Origin: Sphingomonas oryzagri | Lineage (GTDB): Bacteria; Pseudomonadota; Alphaproteobacteria; Sphingomonadales; Sphingomonadaceae | Reading direction: 5' to 3' | Assembly (NCBI RefSeq): GCF_029906645.1 | Contig: NZ_JARYGZ010000002.1 | Location: forward strand, 1-64,000 | Length of the DNA stretch: 64,000 nt | Shown: one piece after another, positions 55,253-63,062 of the stretch | Layout: each line of letters opens with the position of its first letter | How positions within the stretch are numbered: position 1 is the first letter of the stretch | The notes under the pieces: model-generated | The model's database searches: none | What the model saw: only the letters and a program-made list of their open reading frames with translations | Told to the model about the DNA's origin: nothing | Translations under genes and position numbers: made by a program

Positions 55253-56530
55253 ATGGACATGCCGCTCCCCCTCACCGAGCAGGATGCCGACGCGCTGGTC
55301 GGCACGATGGGCCGCCGTGCCCGCGAAGCTGCACGGGTATTGGCGGGGGCGCCGACCACGCGCAAGGCCGATGCGCTCGTCCGCGCCGCCGGGCTGCTGC
55401 GCGCGCGATCGGCCGACATCCTCGCCGCCAACGCCGCCGACATGGCGCGCGCCGACACATCGGGCATGGCGGCGGCGATGAAGGATCGGCTGCGGCTCGA
55501 CGAGGCGCGGCTGGAGGGCATCGCGGCGGCGCTGGAGGCGGTGGCGGGCCTGGACGATCCGGTCGGCGGCATCGTCGATGAGCGCAACCGCCCCAACGGC
55601 CTGCTGCTCCGCCGCGTGCGCGTGCCGCTGGGCGTGGTCGGCATCATCTACGAAAGCCGCCCCAACGTGACGGCCGATGCCGGCGCGCTGGCGCTGATGG
55701 CGGGCAATGCCGCGATCCTGCGCGGCGGATCCGAAGCGCGCGAGAGCAACGCCGCGATCCACGCCGCGCTCGCCGACGGGATCGAGGCCGCCGGCCTGCC
55801 GCGCGACGCCGTGCAGATGATCCCGACCACCGATCGTGCGGCGGTCGGCGCGCTGCTGCGCGCACAGGGGCTGGTCGACATCATCGTACCGCGCGGCGGC
55901 AAGGGCCTCGTCGCGCGCGTGCAGGACGAGGCGCGCGTGCCGGTGCTCGCCCATCTCGACGGGATCAACCACAGCTTCGTCCATGCTTCCGCCGACAGGG
56001 GCATGGCCGAGGCGATCGTGGTCAACGCCAAGCTGCGCCGCACCGGCGTCTGCGGATCGACCGAGACGCTACTGATCGACCGCGCCTATCCGCATGCCAC
56101 CGCGCTGGTCGCCGCACTGCTCGATGCCGGCTGCGCGCTGCGGGGTGATCGCGAATCGCAGGCGCTCGATACGCGCATGACAGCCGCGACCGACGAGGAC
56201 TGGGACACCGAATATCTCGACGCGATCTGCGCGGTGCGTGTCGTCGATGGCGTGGAGGGCGCGATCGCGCACATCGCCGCTCACGCCTCGCACCACACCG
56301 ATGCGATCATCGCCGAAGATGAGGACACGGCGGCACGCTTCCTCGGCGACGTCGATTCGGCGATCGTGATGTGGAACGCCTCCACCCAGTTCGCCGACGG
56401 CGGCGAGTTCGGCCTCGGCGCCGAGATCGGCATTTCCACCGGCCGCCTCCACGCGCGCGGCCCGGTCGCGCTCGAAGGCCTCACCACCTACAAATGGCAG
56501 GTGCTGGGGACGGGCCAGATCCGGCCTTGA
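55253..56530 (+). CDS. proA: Glutamate-5-semialdehyde dehydrogenase
   Basis: ProA reduces gamma-glutamyl phosphate in proline synthesis. The 425-residue product has the catalytic cysteine in RRTGVCGSTETL (C267) and family blocks IYESRPNVTADAGALAL and GGEFGLGAEIGISTGRLHAR. proB is not adjacent. The ATG at 55253 is preferred over the GTG at 55217, which abuts its purine tract. Its TGA overlaps the TTG start of nadD. Confidence 0.95.
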   Translation: MDMPLPLTEQDADALVGTMGRRAREAARVLAGAPTTRKADALVRAAGLLRARSADILAANAADMARADTSGMAAAMKDRLRLDEARLEGIAAALEAVAGLDDPVGGIVDERNRPNGLLLRRVRVPLGVVGIIYESRPNVTADAGALALMAGNAAILRGGSEARESNAAIHAALADGIEAAGLPRDAVQMIPTTDRAAVGALLRAQGLVDIIVPRGGKGLVARVQDEARVPVLAHLDGINHSFVHASADRGMAEAIVVNAKLRRTGVCGSTETLLIDRAYPHATALVAALLDAGCALRGDRESQALDTRMTAATDEDWDTEYLDAICAVRVVDGVEGAIAHIAAHASHHTDAIIAEDEDTAARFLGDVDSAIVMWNASTQFADGGEFGLGAEIGISTGRLHARGPVALEGLTTYKWQVLGTGQIRP

Positions 56531-57198
56531 AACGCATCGGCCTGCTCGGCGGTTCGTTCAATCCGGCGCATGAGGGGCATCGCCGGATCAGCCTGTTCGC
56601 GCTCGATGCGCTCGGGCTGGACGAGGTGTGGTGGCTGGTGTCGCCCGGCAATCCGCTCAAGCCTTCCAGGGGCATGGCGCCGCTCTCCGCCCGGCTCGCC
56701 TCGGCCGGGCGGATGGCGCGCCACGCACCGATCGTCCCCACCGCGATCGAGGCGACGCTCGGCACCCGCTTCACCGCCGATACGCTGGCGAGGCTGGTCC
56801 GCCGCTTTCCGAACGACCGCTTCGTCTGGCTGATGGGAGCGGACAATCTCGCCCAGTTCCACCAGTGGAAACGCTGGCGACAGATTGCGCGAACGCTTCC
56901 CATTGCCGTGATCGCCCGGCCGGGATATGATGCGGCTGCCCGATCCGCGGTGGCGATGGGCTGGCTTGGCCGTTTTGGTCATTCCCCCGGCACCGCGAGA
57001 CGGTGGACGCGATGGAGTTTGCCGGCGCTCGTGCTGTTGCACACGTACCCCGACCCGACTTCAGCCACCGCCCGGCGGGCTGCCGATCCCGATTGGCATC
57101 GCCGCCGACTTCCCAGGGCCGCCCGCGACCGCGTGACGCGCCGGCCCGTTCCCCCGGAGGATACTTGCCTTCCCCTACCGCCGCCGCCCGCTCCATGA
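56527..57198 (+). CDS. nadD: Nicotinate-nucleotide adenylyltransferase
   Basis: NadD makes deamido-NAD from nicotinate mononucleotide. The 223-residue chain has the nucleotidyltransferase motif GGSFNPAHEGHR (8-19) and the family's WLMGADNLAQFHQWKRW. The TTG at 56527 shares bases with the proA stop (TTGA). The expected end of the domain (TSATARRAADPDWHRR) is followed by about 30 low-complexity residues that overlap the next gene's ribosome site and start, an unusual extension. Confidence 0.9.
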   Translation: MKRIGLLGGSFNPAHEGHRRISLFALDALGLDEVWWLVSPGNPLKPSRGMAPLSARLASAGRMARHAPIVPTAIEATLGTRFTADTLARLVRRFPNDRFVWLMGADNLAQFHQWKRWRQIARTLPIAVIARPGYDAAARSAVAMGWLGRFGHSPGTARRWTRWSLPALVLLHTYPDPTSATARRAADPDWHRRRLPRAARDRVTRRPVPPEDTCLPLPPPPAP

Positions 57199-57596
57199 CG
57201 GGTGGCCCCGCTGCCTCTGCCGAAGCCCAGGCGCTTCATGCCACCATCCTGCAGTCGCTGGATGACGATCAGGCGGTCGAGACCGTCTCGATCCCGCTCG
57301 CCGGCAAGTCGACGATCGCCGATTATATGGTGATCGCGTCGGGCCGTTCGAGCCGCCAGGTCTCCTCGATGGCCTCCAAGATCGCCGAGAAGGTGAAGGC
57401 GCAGACCGGCCAGAGCCCCAAGATGGAAGGCCTCGCCGCCGCCGACTGGGTGCTGATCGACGCGGGCGACGTGATCGTCCACCTGTTCCGCCCGGAGGTC
57501 CGCAGCTTCTACAATCTGGAGCGGATGTGGGCGTTCGGTGACGAAAGCGCCGCGACCGCCTCGCCCTCCAACCCGCCCGCGCCGCCCGGCGCCTGA
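57165..57596 (+). CDS. rsfS: Ribosomal silencing factor RsfS
   Basis: RsfS binds L14 and blocks subunit joining when nutrients are scarce. The 143-residue chain has ADYMVIASGRSSRQVSSMAS and the C-terminal RPEVRSFYNLERMW typical of the family. The TTG at 57165 lies four bases after GGAGG; the ATG at 57195, which overlaps the nadD stop, lacks such a site. The C-terminal Ala/Pro tail varies. The nadD-rsfS-rlmH order is widely conserved. Confidence 0.92.
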   Translation: MPSPTAAARSMTGGPAASAEAQALHATILQSLDDDQAVETVSIPLAGKSTIADYMVIASGRSSRQVSSMASKIAEKVKAQTGQSPKMEGLAAADWVLIDAGDVIVHLFRPEVRSFYNLERMWAFGDESAATASPSNPPAPPGA

Positions 57597-57615
57597 CGGC
57601 CGCGCGGGGGACGAA

Positions 57616-58038
57616 TTGCTGCTCCATATCGTCGCCCGCGGGCGGATCGGGCGCGGGCCCGAGGCCGATCTGGTGGAGCGGTATCTCAAGCGTGTGAACT
57701 GGCCGACGAAGGTCAGCGAACTGCCCGACACCGGCGGGCGGGTGCCTGATGTCGCGCCCGCCACCCGGACGGTGGTGCTGGACGAGACCGGTCGCGACCT
57801 GCCCTCGCGCGAGCTGGCCGCGATCCTAGGGCGCTGGCGAGACGACGGGATACGCGAGACGCGCTTCCTGCTCGGCGCAGCCGACGGCCACGAGACGGAG
57901 ACGCGCGACAAGGCGGATCTGCTGCTCGCCTTCGGCAAGGCGACCTGGCCGCATTTGATGGCGCGCGCGATGCTCGCCGAGCAGCTCTGGCGCGCGACCA
58001 GCATCCTCGCCGGCCATCCCTATCATCGGGAGGGGTGA
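57616..58038 (+). CDS. rlmH: 23S rRNA (pseudouridine1915-N3)-methyltransferase
   Basis: RlmH methylates pseudouridine 1915 of 23S rRNA with S-adenosylmethionine. The 140-residue SPOUT protein shows LHIVARGRIGRG at the start, LDETGRDLPSRELA, LLGAADGH (where many relatives have GG) and the C-terminal EQLWRATSILAGHPYHR. The TTG at 57616 follows GGGGGA; the open frame upstream is not family sequence. Its stop overlaps the envC start. Confidence 0.93.
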   Translation: MLLHIVARGRIGRGPEADLVERYLKRVNWPTKVSELPDTGGRVPDVAPATRTVVLDETGRDLPSRELAAILGRWRDDGIRETRFLLGAADGHETETRDKADLLLAFGKATWPHLMARAMLAEQLWRATSILAGHPYHREG

Positions 58039-59318
58039 TGGCCACCGCTCGCCCTCCCTATCCGTTCGTCCTGAGCGAAGTCGAAGGACGTGCGGCGAGC
58101 GCCACGCCTGCAGCCCGCACTTCGACTTCGCTCAGTGCGAACGGTAGGATCTGGCGGAGATTGCTCCTCGTCCCCCTCCTGATGCTCGCCGCCCCTGCCC
58201 CCGCCCAGGCCCCCGGCCTCGACGATGCCAAGGTTGCGCTCGTCGCCGCCAAGCAGGCGGCCGCCGATGCCGAGGCGCGCGCCGCGGCGCTCGATCAGGC
58301 GGCCGAGGATGCCGGCAACGAGGCGGCGCGCGCGCGCGCCAAGGCACAGTCGCTCGCGCTGCAGGTGCAGGCCGCCCAGTCCGACATCATCGCCGCGCAG
58401 GCGCGCATCCGGCTGATCGCCTCGCTCCAGCAGGTCGCGCGGGGGAAGATCGCCGACAGACAGGGGCCGATCCTGCATCTCACCGCCGCGCTGCAGACCA
58501 TGGCCCGCCGCCCCCCGGCGCTGGCCATCGCCCAGCCCGGATCGATCGACGACATCGTCCACGTCCGCCTGCTGCTCGCCGACACGTTGCCGGTCATCCA
58601 GGCGCGCACCGCCGGTCTGCGCGCCGATCTCGACAAGCAGACCCAGCTCAGGTCCGATGCCGAGCGCGCGATCGCGGCGCTGGATGCCAGCCGCAAATTG
58701 CTCGGCCAGCGCCAGCAGCAACTCGCCAGCCTCGAACAGACCGCGATCCGCAAGTCGCAGCGCCTCGCCGAGCAGGCCGCCGACGAACAGCAGCGTGCAC
58801 TCGGCCTGGGCGAGGAGGCACGCGACGCCGCCGACCGGATGCAGAGTGCGGAGGATGCGGGCGACGTCCGCGCGCACCTCGCCCGCCTGCCCGGCCCCGA
58901 CATGCGGCCCGACGACAATGGCGACGATGCGATGCCCGAGCGCGGCGAGACCGGCCGCTACCGCCTGCCCGTCTCCGGCGATGTCGCGACCGGCTATGGC
59001 GAGGTGTCGCCCGCCGGCGTGCGATCGCGCGGGTTGACCGTATCGCCCGCCGCCGATGCCGAGGTCGTGGCGCCCGCCGCCGGCACCATCGTCTTCGCCA
59101 GACCTTTTCGCAGCTATGGCCAGGTGGTGATCATCGATCATGGCGGCGGCTGGACGACGACACTCACCGGCCTTGCCGATGTCTCGGTGAAGGCCGGCCA
59201 GCATGTCGCGCAGGGCGAGGCGGTCGGGCGGAGCGGCGGCAAGGGCGCCAGCGTCACCACCGAGCTTCGGCGAGACAATCGCCCGATCGACGTCGTGGCG
59301 ATGGCGCAGGCGGGCTGA
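58038..59318 (+). CDS. envC: EnvC-like murein hydrolase activator
   Basis: A 426-residue secreted protein with a long coiled-coil (about 70-290) and a C-terminal M23/LytM domain (about 315-420). The domain lacks the catalytic metal ligands: HxGxD is replaced by RSRGL and HLHFE by VTTEL, so it should act as an activator of amidases, not as a hydrolase. The N-terminus is unusual: residues 9-36 are encoded by a family B palindrome ahead of the hydrophobic signal core (RLLLVPLLMLAAPAPAQA). ATG 58038 follows GGGAGG. Confidence 0.88.
   Translation: MATARPPYPFVLSEVEGRAASATPAARTSTSLSANGRIWRRLLLVPLLMLAAPAPAQAPGLDDAKVALVAAKQAAADAEARAAALDQAAEDAGNEAARARAKAQSLALQVQAAQSDIIAAQARIRLIASLQQVARGKIADRQGPILHLTAALQTMARRPPALAIAQPGSIDDIVHVRLLLADTLPVIQARTAGLRADLDKQTQLRSDAERAIAALDASRKLLGQRQQQLASLEQTAIRKSQRLAEQAADEQQRALGLGEEARDAADRMQSAEDAGDVRAHLARLPGPDMRPDDNGDDAMPERGETGRYRLPVSGDVATGYGEVSPAGVRSRGLTVSPAADAEVVAPAAGTIVFARPFRSYGQVVIIDHGGGWTTTLTGLADVSVKAGQHVAQGEAVGRSGGKGASVTTELRRDNRPIDVVAMAQAG
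58062..58144. repeat. Family B palindrome in the envC signal region
   Basis: An 83-bp element beginning CCGTTCGTCCTGAGCGAAGT and ending with CACTTCGACTTCGCTCAGTG then CGAACGG. It matches 14358-14438 and the ileS insertion. It lies between the start codon and the signal-peptide core of envC and is translated in frame. Confidence 0.85.
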
Positions 59319-59382
59319 GCTTGCCCGTCCATCGCGCCGCCCCTAATCGTGGTCCAGTCGCGGGGCGAAGCGGGGAGCGTAC

Positions 59383-60153
59383 ATGCAGGCAGTGATTTTG
59401 GCGGGCGGCCTCGGCACCCGCATCGGCGAGGAAACCGCGATCCGTCCCAAGCCGATGGTCGAGATCGGCGGGATGCCGATCCTGTGGCACATCCTGAAGA
59501 TCTACGATCGCGCCGGCATCACCGACTTCATCATCTGCCTCGGCTACAAGGGCTATGTGATCAAGGAGTTCTTCGCCAACTACTTCCTCCACACCGCCGA
59601 CGTGACGATCGACCTCGCCCGCAACGACATCGAGGTTCATCGCGCGGGCAGCGAGCCGTGGCGGATCACGCTGGTCGATACCGGCGCCGAGACGCAGACC
59701 GGCGGGCGCCTGAAGGCGATCCGCCACCATCTGAAGCCGGACTCGCCCTTCTGCTTCACCTATGGCGACGGCGTGGCCGACATCGACGTCAGCAAGCTGG
59801 TCGCCTTCCACGCCAGCCACGGCAAGCGCGCCACGATCACGGCGGTGGCCCCGCCCGGCCGCTTCGGCGCGCTGGAGTTCGACGAGGATCTCGTCACCAG
59901 CTTCCGCGAGAAGCCCTCGGGCGACGGCGGCCTGATCAACGGCGGCTTCTTCGTGGCGGACCCGTCGGTGCTCGATCTGGTCGATAACCCCGACACCCTG
60001 TGGGAACAGGAGCCGCTGGAACGCCTTGCCGCCGCGCGCGATCTGGTCGCCTATCGCCACGAAGGCTTCTGGCAGCCGATGGACACACTGCGCGACAAGC
60101 AGCTGCTGGAGCGGCTGTGGGCGAGCGGCGAAGCGCCGTGGAAGGTCTGGTGA
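59383..60153 (+). CDS. rfbF: Glucose-1-phosphate cytidylyltransferase
   Basis: RfbF (DdhA) makes CDP-glucose, the first step to CDP-dideoxyhexoses. The 256-residue chain starts QAVILAGGLGTRIGEETAIR, the nucleotidyltransferase signature of the cytidylyl subfamily, and keeps the FANYFLH and GDGVADIDV blocks. It is 2-3 bases from rfbG on the same strand. It opens the surface-polysaccharide part of the window. Confidence 0.95.
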   Translation: MQAVILAGGLGTRIGEETAIRPKPMVEIGGMPILWHILKIYDRAGITDFIICLGYKGYVIKEFFANYFLHTADVTIDLARNDIEVHRAGSEPWRITLVDTGAETQTGGRLKAIRHHLKPDSPFCFTYGDGVADIDVSKLVAFHASHGKRATITAVAPPGRFGALEFDEDLVTSFREKPSGDGGLINGGFFVADPSVLDLVDNPDTLWEQEPLERLAAARDLVAYRHEGFWQPMDTLRDKQLLERLWASGEAPWKVW

Positions 60154-60155
60154 GC

Positions 60156-61223
60156 ATGAACTGGCGCGGCCGCCGCGTCCTCGTCACCGGCCATACCGGC
60201 TTCAAGGGGAGCTGGCTGTCGCTGTGGCTGCACGCGATGGGCGCCGAGGTGAGCGGCCTCGCGCTCGCGCCGCCGACCGATCCGAGCCTGTTCGACGCCG
60301 CCCGCATCGCCAAACTGGTCGACCACGAAGAGGGCGACATTCGCGATTATGCGACCGTCCACGCCACGATGGCGCGGGTGAGGCCGGAGGTGGTCTTCCA
60401 CCTCGCCGCGCAGCCTTTGGTCCGCCTCTCCTACGAGCAGCCGGTCCAAACCTATGCCACCAACGTGATGGGCACGGTGCACGTCATGGAGGCGGCGCGG
60501 CAGGTCGGCGGCGTGGGCGCGCTGGTCTGCATCACCACCGACAAATGCTACGAGAATCGCGAATGGGTCTGGCCCTATCGCGAGACCGACCCGATGGGCG
60601 GGTACGATCCCTACAGCAGCAGCAAGGGCGCCGCCGAGCTGGCGATCGCGGCGTATCGGCGTTCCTACTTCCCGGCGGAGGGCGGCACCCTGCTCGCCTC
60701 GGTGCGCGCCGGCAACGTGATCGGCGGCGGCGACTGGGCACTCGACCGGCTGGTGCCCGATCTGGTCCGTGCGTTCGAGGCAGGCGAGGCGCCGGTGATC
60801 CGCTCGCCGGACGCGGTGCGGCCATGGCAGCATGTGCTGGAGGCGCTGGGCGGCTATTTGCTGATCGCCGAACGGCTGATCGCGGGCGAGGCCGCCTTCG
60901 CCGATGCGTGGAATTTCGGCCCCTCCGACGATGACGCACGCCCGGTCGGGTGGATCGTCGACACGATGCGCGCGGCGTGGGGCGGCACGCATGAGGCTAG
61001 CCCGCACCACGGGCCGGTGCCGCACGAGGCGGGGCTGCTCCGCCTCGACTGCTCGAAGGCGCGCGCGGCGCTCGGCTGGCGGCCGGCGCTGACGCTGGAC
61101 ACCGCGCTCGACTGGATCGTCGACTGGCACAAGCAGGCCGGCGCCGGGGCGGACCCGCGCGACCTCACGCTCGGCCAGATCGCCGCCTATCGCGCACGGA
61201 TGGCCTCGCCCGTCGCGGGTTAG
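60156..61223 (+). CDS. rfbG: CDP-glucose 4,6-dehydratase
   Basis: RfbG (DdhB) converts CDP-glucose to CDP-4-keto-6-deoxy-glucose. The 355-residue short-chain dehydrogenase has an N-terminal NAD-binding segment ([16 protein letters not shown]), a serine/threonine and the YxxxK catalytic pair in [12 protein letters not shown], and the [12 protein letters not shown] block of the subfamily. A GTG at 60150, five bases after GGAAGG and overlapping the rfbF stop, is an alternative start adding two residues. It converges with rfbH. Confidence 0.94.
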   Translation: MNWRGRRVLVTGHTGFKGSWLSLWLHAMGAEVSGLALAPPTDPSLFDAARIAKLVDHEEGDIRDYATVHATMARVRPEVVFHLAAQPLVRLSYEQPVQTYATNVMGTVHVMEAARQVGGVGALVCITTDKCYENREWVWPYRETDPMGGYDPYSSSKGAAELAIAAYRRSYFPAEGGTLLASVRAGNVIGGGDWALDRLVPDLVRAFEAGEAPVIRSPDAVRPWQHVLEALGGYLLIAERLIAGEAAFADAWNFGPSDDDARPVGWIVDTMRAAWGGTHEASPHHGPVPHEAGLLRLDCSKARAALGWRPALTLDTALDWIVDWHKQAGAGADPRDLTLGQIAAYRARMASPVAG

Positions 61224-62590
61224 ACCCGGCCGCCCTTCAGGAAGGCGTCGATCGTCTCGGCCATATAGTGCAGGTGGTCGTCGGTGAGGCCGGGGAAGAC
61301 GCCGATCCAGAAGCAGTTGGTGGTCACCAGATCGGCATTGGCCAGTTCGCCCACCACGCGGAAGTCGCGGCGACGCATATAGGGCTGGCGGATCAGGTTG
61401 CCGCCGAACAGCAGGCGCGTGGCGATGCGGTGCGCCTCCAGCCAGTGGACCAGCTCGTCGCGGGTGAAGGGGGCGTCGGGGCGGATCGTGATCGGGAAGC
61501 CGAACCACGACGGATCGCTGCGCGACGTGGCTTTCGGCAGGATCAGCACATCCTCGAACGGGGTCAGAAGCTCGGTCAGCTTGGCGAAGTTGCTGCGCCG
61601 CGCGGCGACGAAGCCGTCGATCCGGTCGAGCTGGGCCAGTCCCACCGCCGCCTGCATGTCGGTGATCTTCAGGTTATAGCCGGCGTGGCTGTAGGTATAT
61701 TTGTGGTCGTAGCCCATCGGCAGGTCGCCGAGCTTGCGGGCGAAGCGCTTGCCGCAGGTGTTGTCCTGCCCCGGCGCACACCAGCAGTCGCGGCCCCAGT
61801 CGCGCATCGATTCGATCACGCGGCGCAGGCGCGGCTTGTCGGTGAAGACCGCGCCGCCCTCGCCGGTAGTGATGTGGTGGGCGGGGTAGAAGCTCAAAGT
61901 GCCGATGTCGCCGAAAGTGCCGACATGCTGGCCGTCATAGGTGGCACCGAGCGCATCGCAGCAATCCTCGACCACCCAGAGATCGTATTTCTCGGCGACG
62001 CGCATCACCTCGGCGAGATCGAAGGGATTGCCGAGCGTGTGGGCGATCATGATCGCGCGGGTGCGGTCGGTGACCGCCGCCTCGATCATCTCGGGCTTGA
62101 TGTTGTAGGTCGGGATGTCGACGTCGACGAACACCGGCACCAGCCCGTATTGCAGCGACGGATTGACCGTGGTCGGGAAGCCGGTGGCGACGGTGATGAC
62201 CTCGTCGCCCGGCACCAGCGCCTCGCTGCGGAAATAATGCGAGGTGAGCGAGGAGAGCGCGAGCAGGTTGGCGGACGAGCCGGAATTGGTCGTCAGCAGA
62301 TCCTGTATGCCGATGTAGGACGCCAGCTTCGCCTCGAACTCATCGTTGAAGCGGCCGGTGGTGAGCCACAGGTCCAGCGAGGAATCGACCAGCGAGCGCA
62401 GCTCCGGCTCGCCCACCACCTTGCCTGACACCGCGACATTGCTCTCGCCCGGCACGAACGGGCGGGGCGCGTGATGCTCGCGCGCGAAGCGGCCGGCGAG
62501 ATCGACGATGAGCTGGCGCAGCTCGTCGCGGCCGAGGCCCTCCGCGAGCTGGTCGATCATGGACTCGCGAGATTCCGCTGCGATGCTCAT
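61220..62590 (-). CDS. rfbH: CDP-4-keto-6-deoxy-D-glucose-3-dehydrase (E1)
   Basis: This 456-residue fold-type I enzyme removes the C3 hydroxyl of CDP-4-keto-6-deoxyglucose. It has the E1 hallmarks: the usual PLP lysine is histidine ([16 protein letters not shown]239), and cysteines C211, C269, C271 and C279 show the C-x57-C-x1-C-x7-C spacing of the [2Fe-2S] site. So it uses pyridoxamine phosphate plus an iron-sulfur cluster, not simple transamination. It overlaps the rfbG end by four bases but on the opposite strand. The reductase partner E3 is not in the window. Confidence 0.94.
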   Translation of the reverse strand: MSIAAESRESMIDQLAEGLGRDELRQLIVDLAGRFAREHHAPRPFVPGESNVAVSGKVVGEPELRSLVDSSLDLWLTTGRFNDEFEAKLASYIGIQDLLTTNSGSSANLLALSSLTSHYFRSEALVPGDEVITVATGFPTTVNPSLQYGLVPVFVDVDIPTYNIKPEMIEAAVTDRTRAIMIAHTLGNPFDLAEVMRVAEKYDLWVVEDCCDALGATYDGQHVGTFGDIGTLSFYPAHHITTGEGGAVFTDKPRLRRVIESMRDWGRDCWCAPGQDNTCGKRFARKLGDLPMGYDHKYTYSHAGYNLKITDMQAAVGLAQLDRIDGFVAARRSNFAKLTELLTPFEDVLILPKATSRSDPSWFGFPITIRPDAPFTRDELVHWLEAHRIATRLLFGGNLIRQPYMRRRDFRVVGELANADLVTTNCFWIGVFPGLTDDHLHYMAETIDAFLKGGRV

Positions 62591-62627
62591 TCGATTGAAT
62601 ACCCGTCCGATGGCGTCAAGACGCCCT

Positions 62628-63062
62628 TTATGCCGTCCCGCCGCGAAATGTCAGCCGGCTATGGAAGATGTAGCTGCCGATCACGGTGAGAATCGTGAAA
62701 CCGAGCTGGGCGACGATCGGCCGGATGCCGACGATCTCGACCAGAAACGGCAGGGCGACCCAGTTCAGCGCATAGATGCCAAGATAATAAGAAGCGAAGC
62801 GCACGAACTCGCGCGCGATGTTGCCGCGCGTGCCGAACACGAACAGCTTCTGCGTGGTGTAGGCGAAGACCAGGCAGACGGCCTGCGAGATCAGCAGCGC
62901 GCCCATATAGCCGACGCCGGCCGGGCGCAGCGCCCAGAGCAGCAGCGGATAGACGCCGAGGCCGACGAGCGTGTTGACCCCGCCGACCACGACGAAGCGG
63001 GCCGATCGCTCGGTGCCGCCGGTCGTGCCGCTGTCCGCGCGCAGGGCGAATCCGCGGCTCAT
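62628..63062 (-). CDS. GtrA-family membrane protein
   Basis: A 144-residue protein with four membrane segments (from [20 protein letters not shown] to [19 protein letters not shown]), the GtrA/DPMS-associated fold. GtrA-like proteins help move polyprenyl-linked sugars across the membrane during surface-polysaccharide decoration. Its start overlaps the end of the TPP enzyme gene (ATGA), so they are co-transcribed. Confidence 0.85.
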   Translation of the reverse strand: MSRGFALRADSGTTGGTERSARFVVVGGVNTLVGLGVYPLLLWALRPAGVGYMGALLISQAVCLVFAYTTQKLFVFGTRGNIAREFVRFASYYLGIYALNWVALPFLVEIVGIRPIVAQLGFTILTVIGSYIFHSRLTFRGGTA

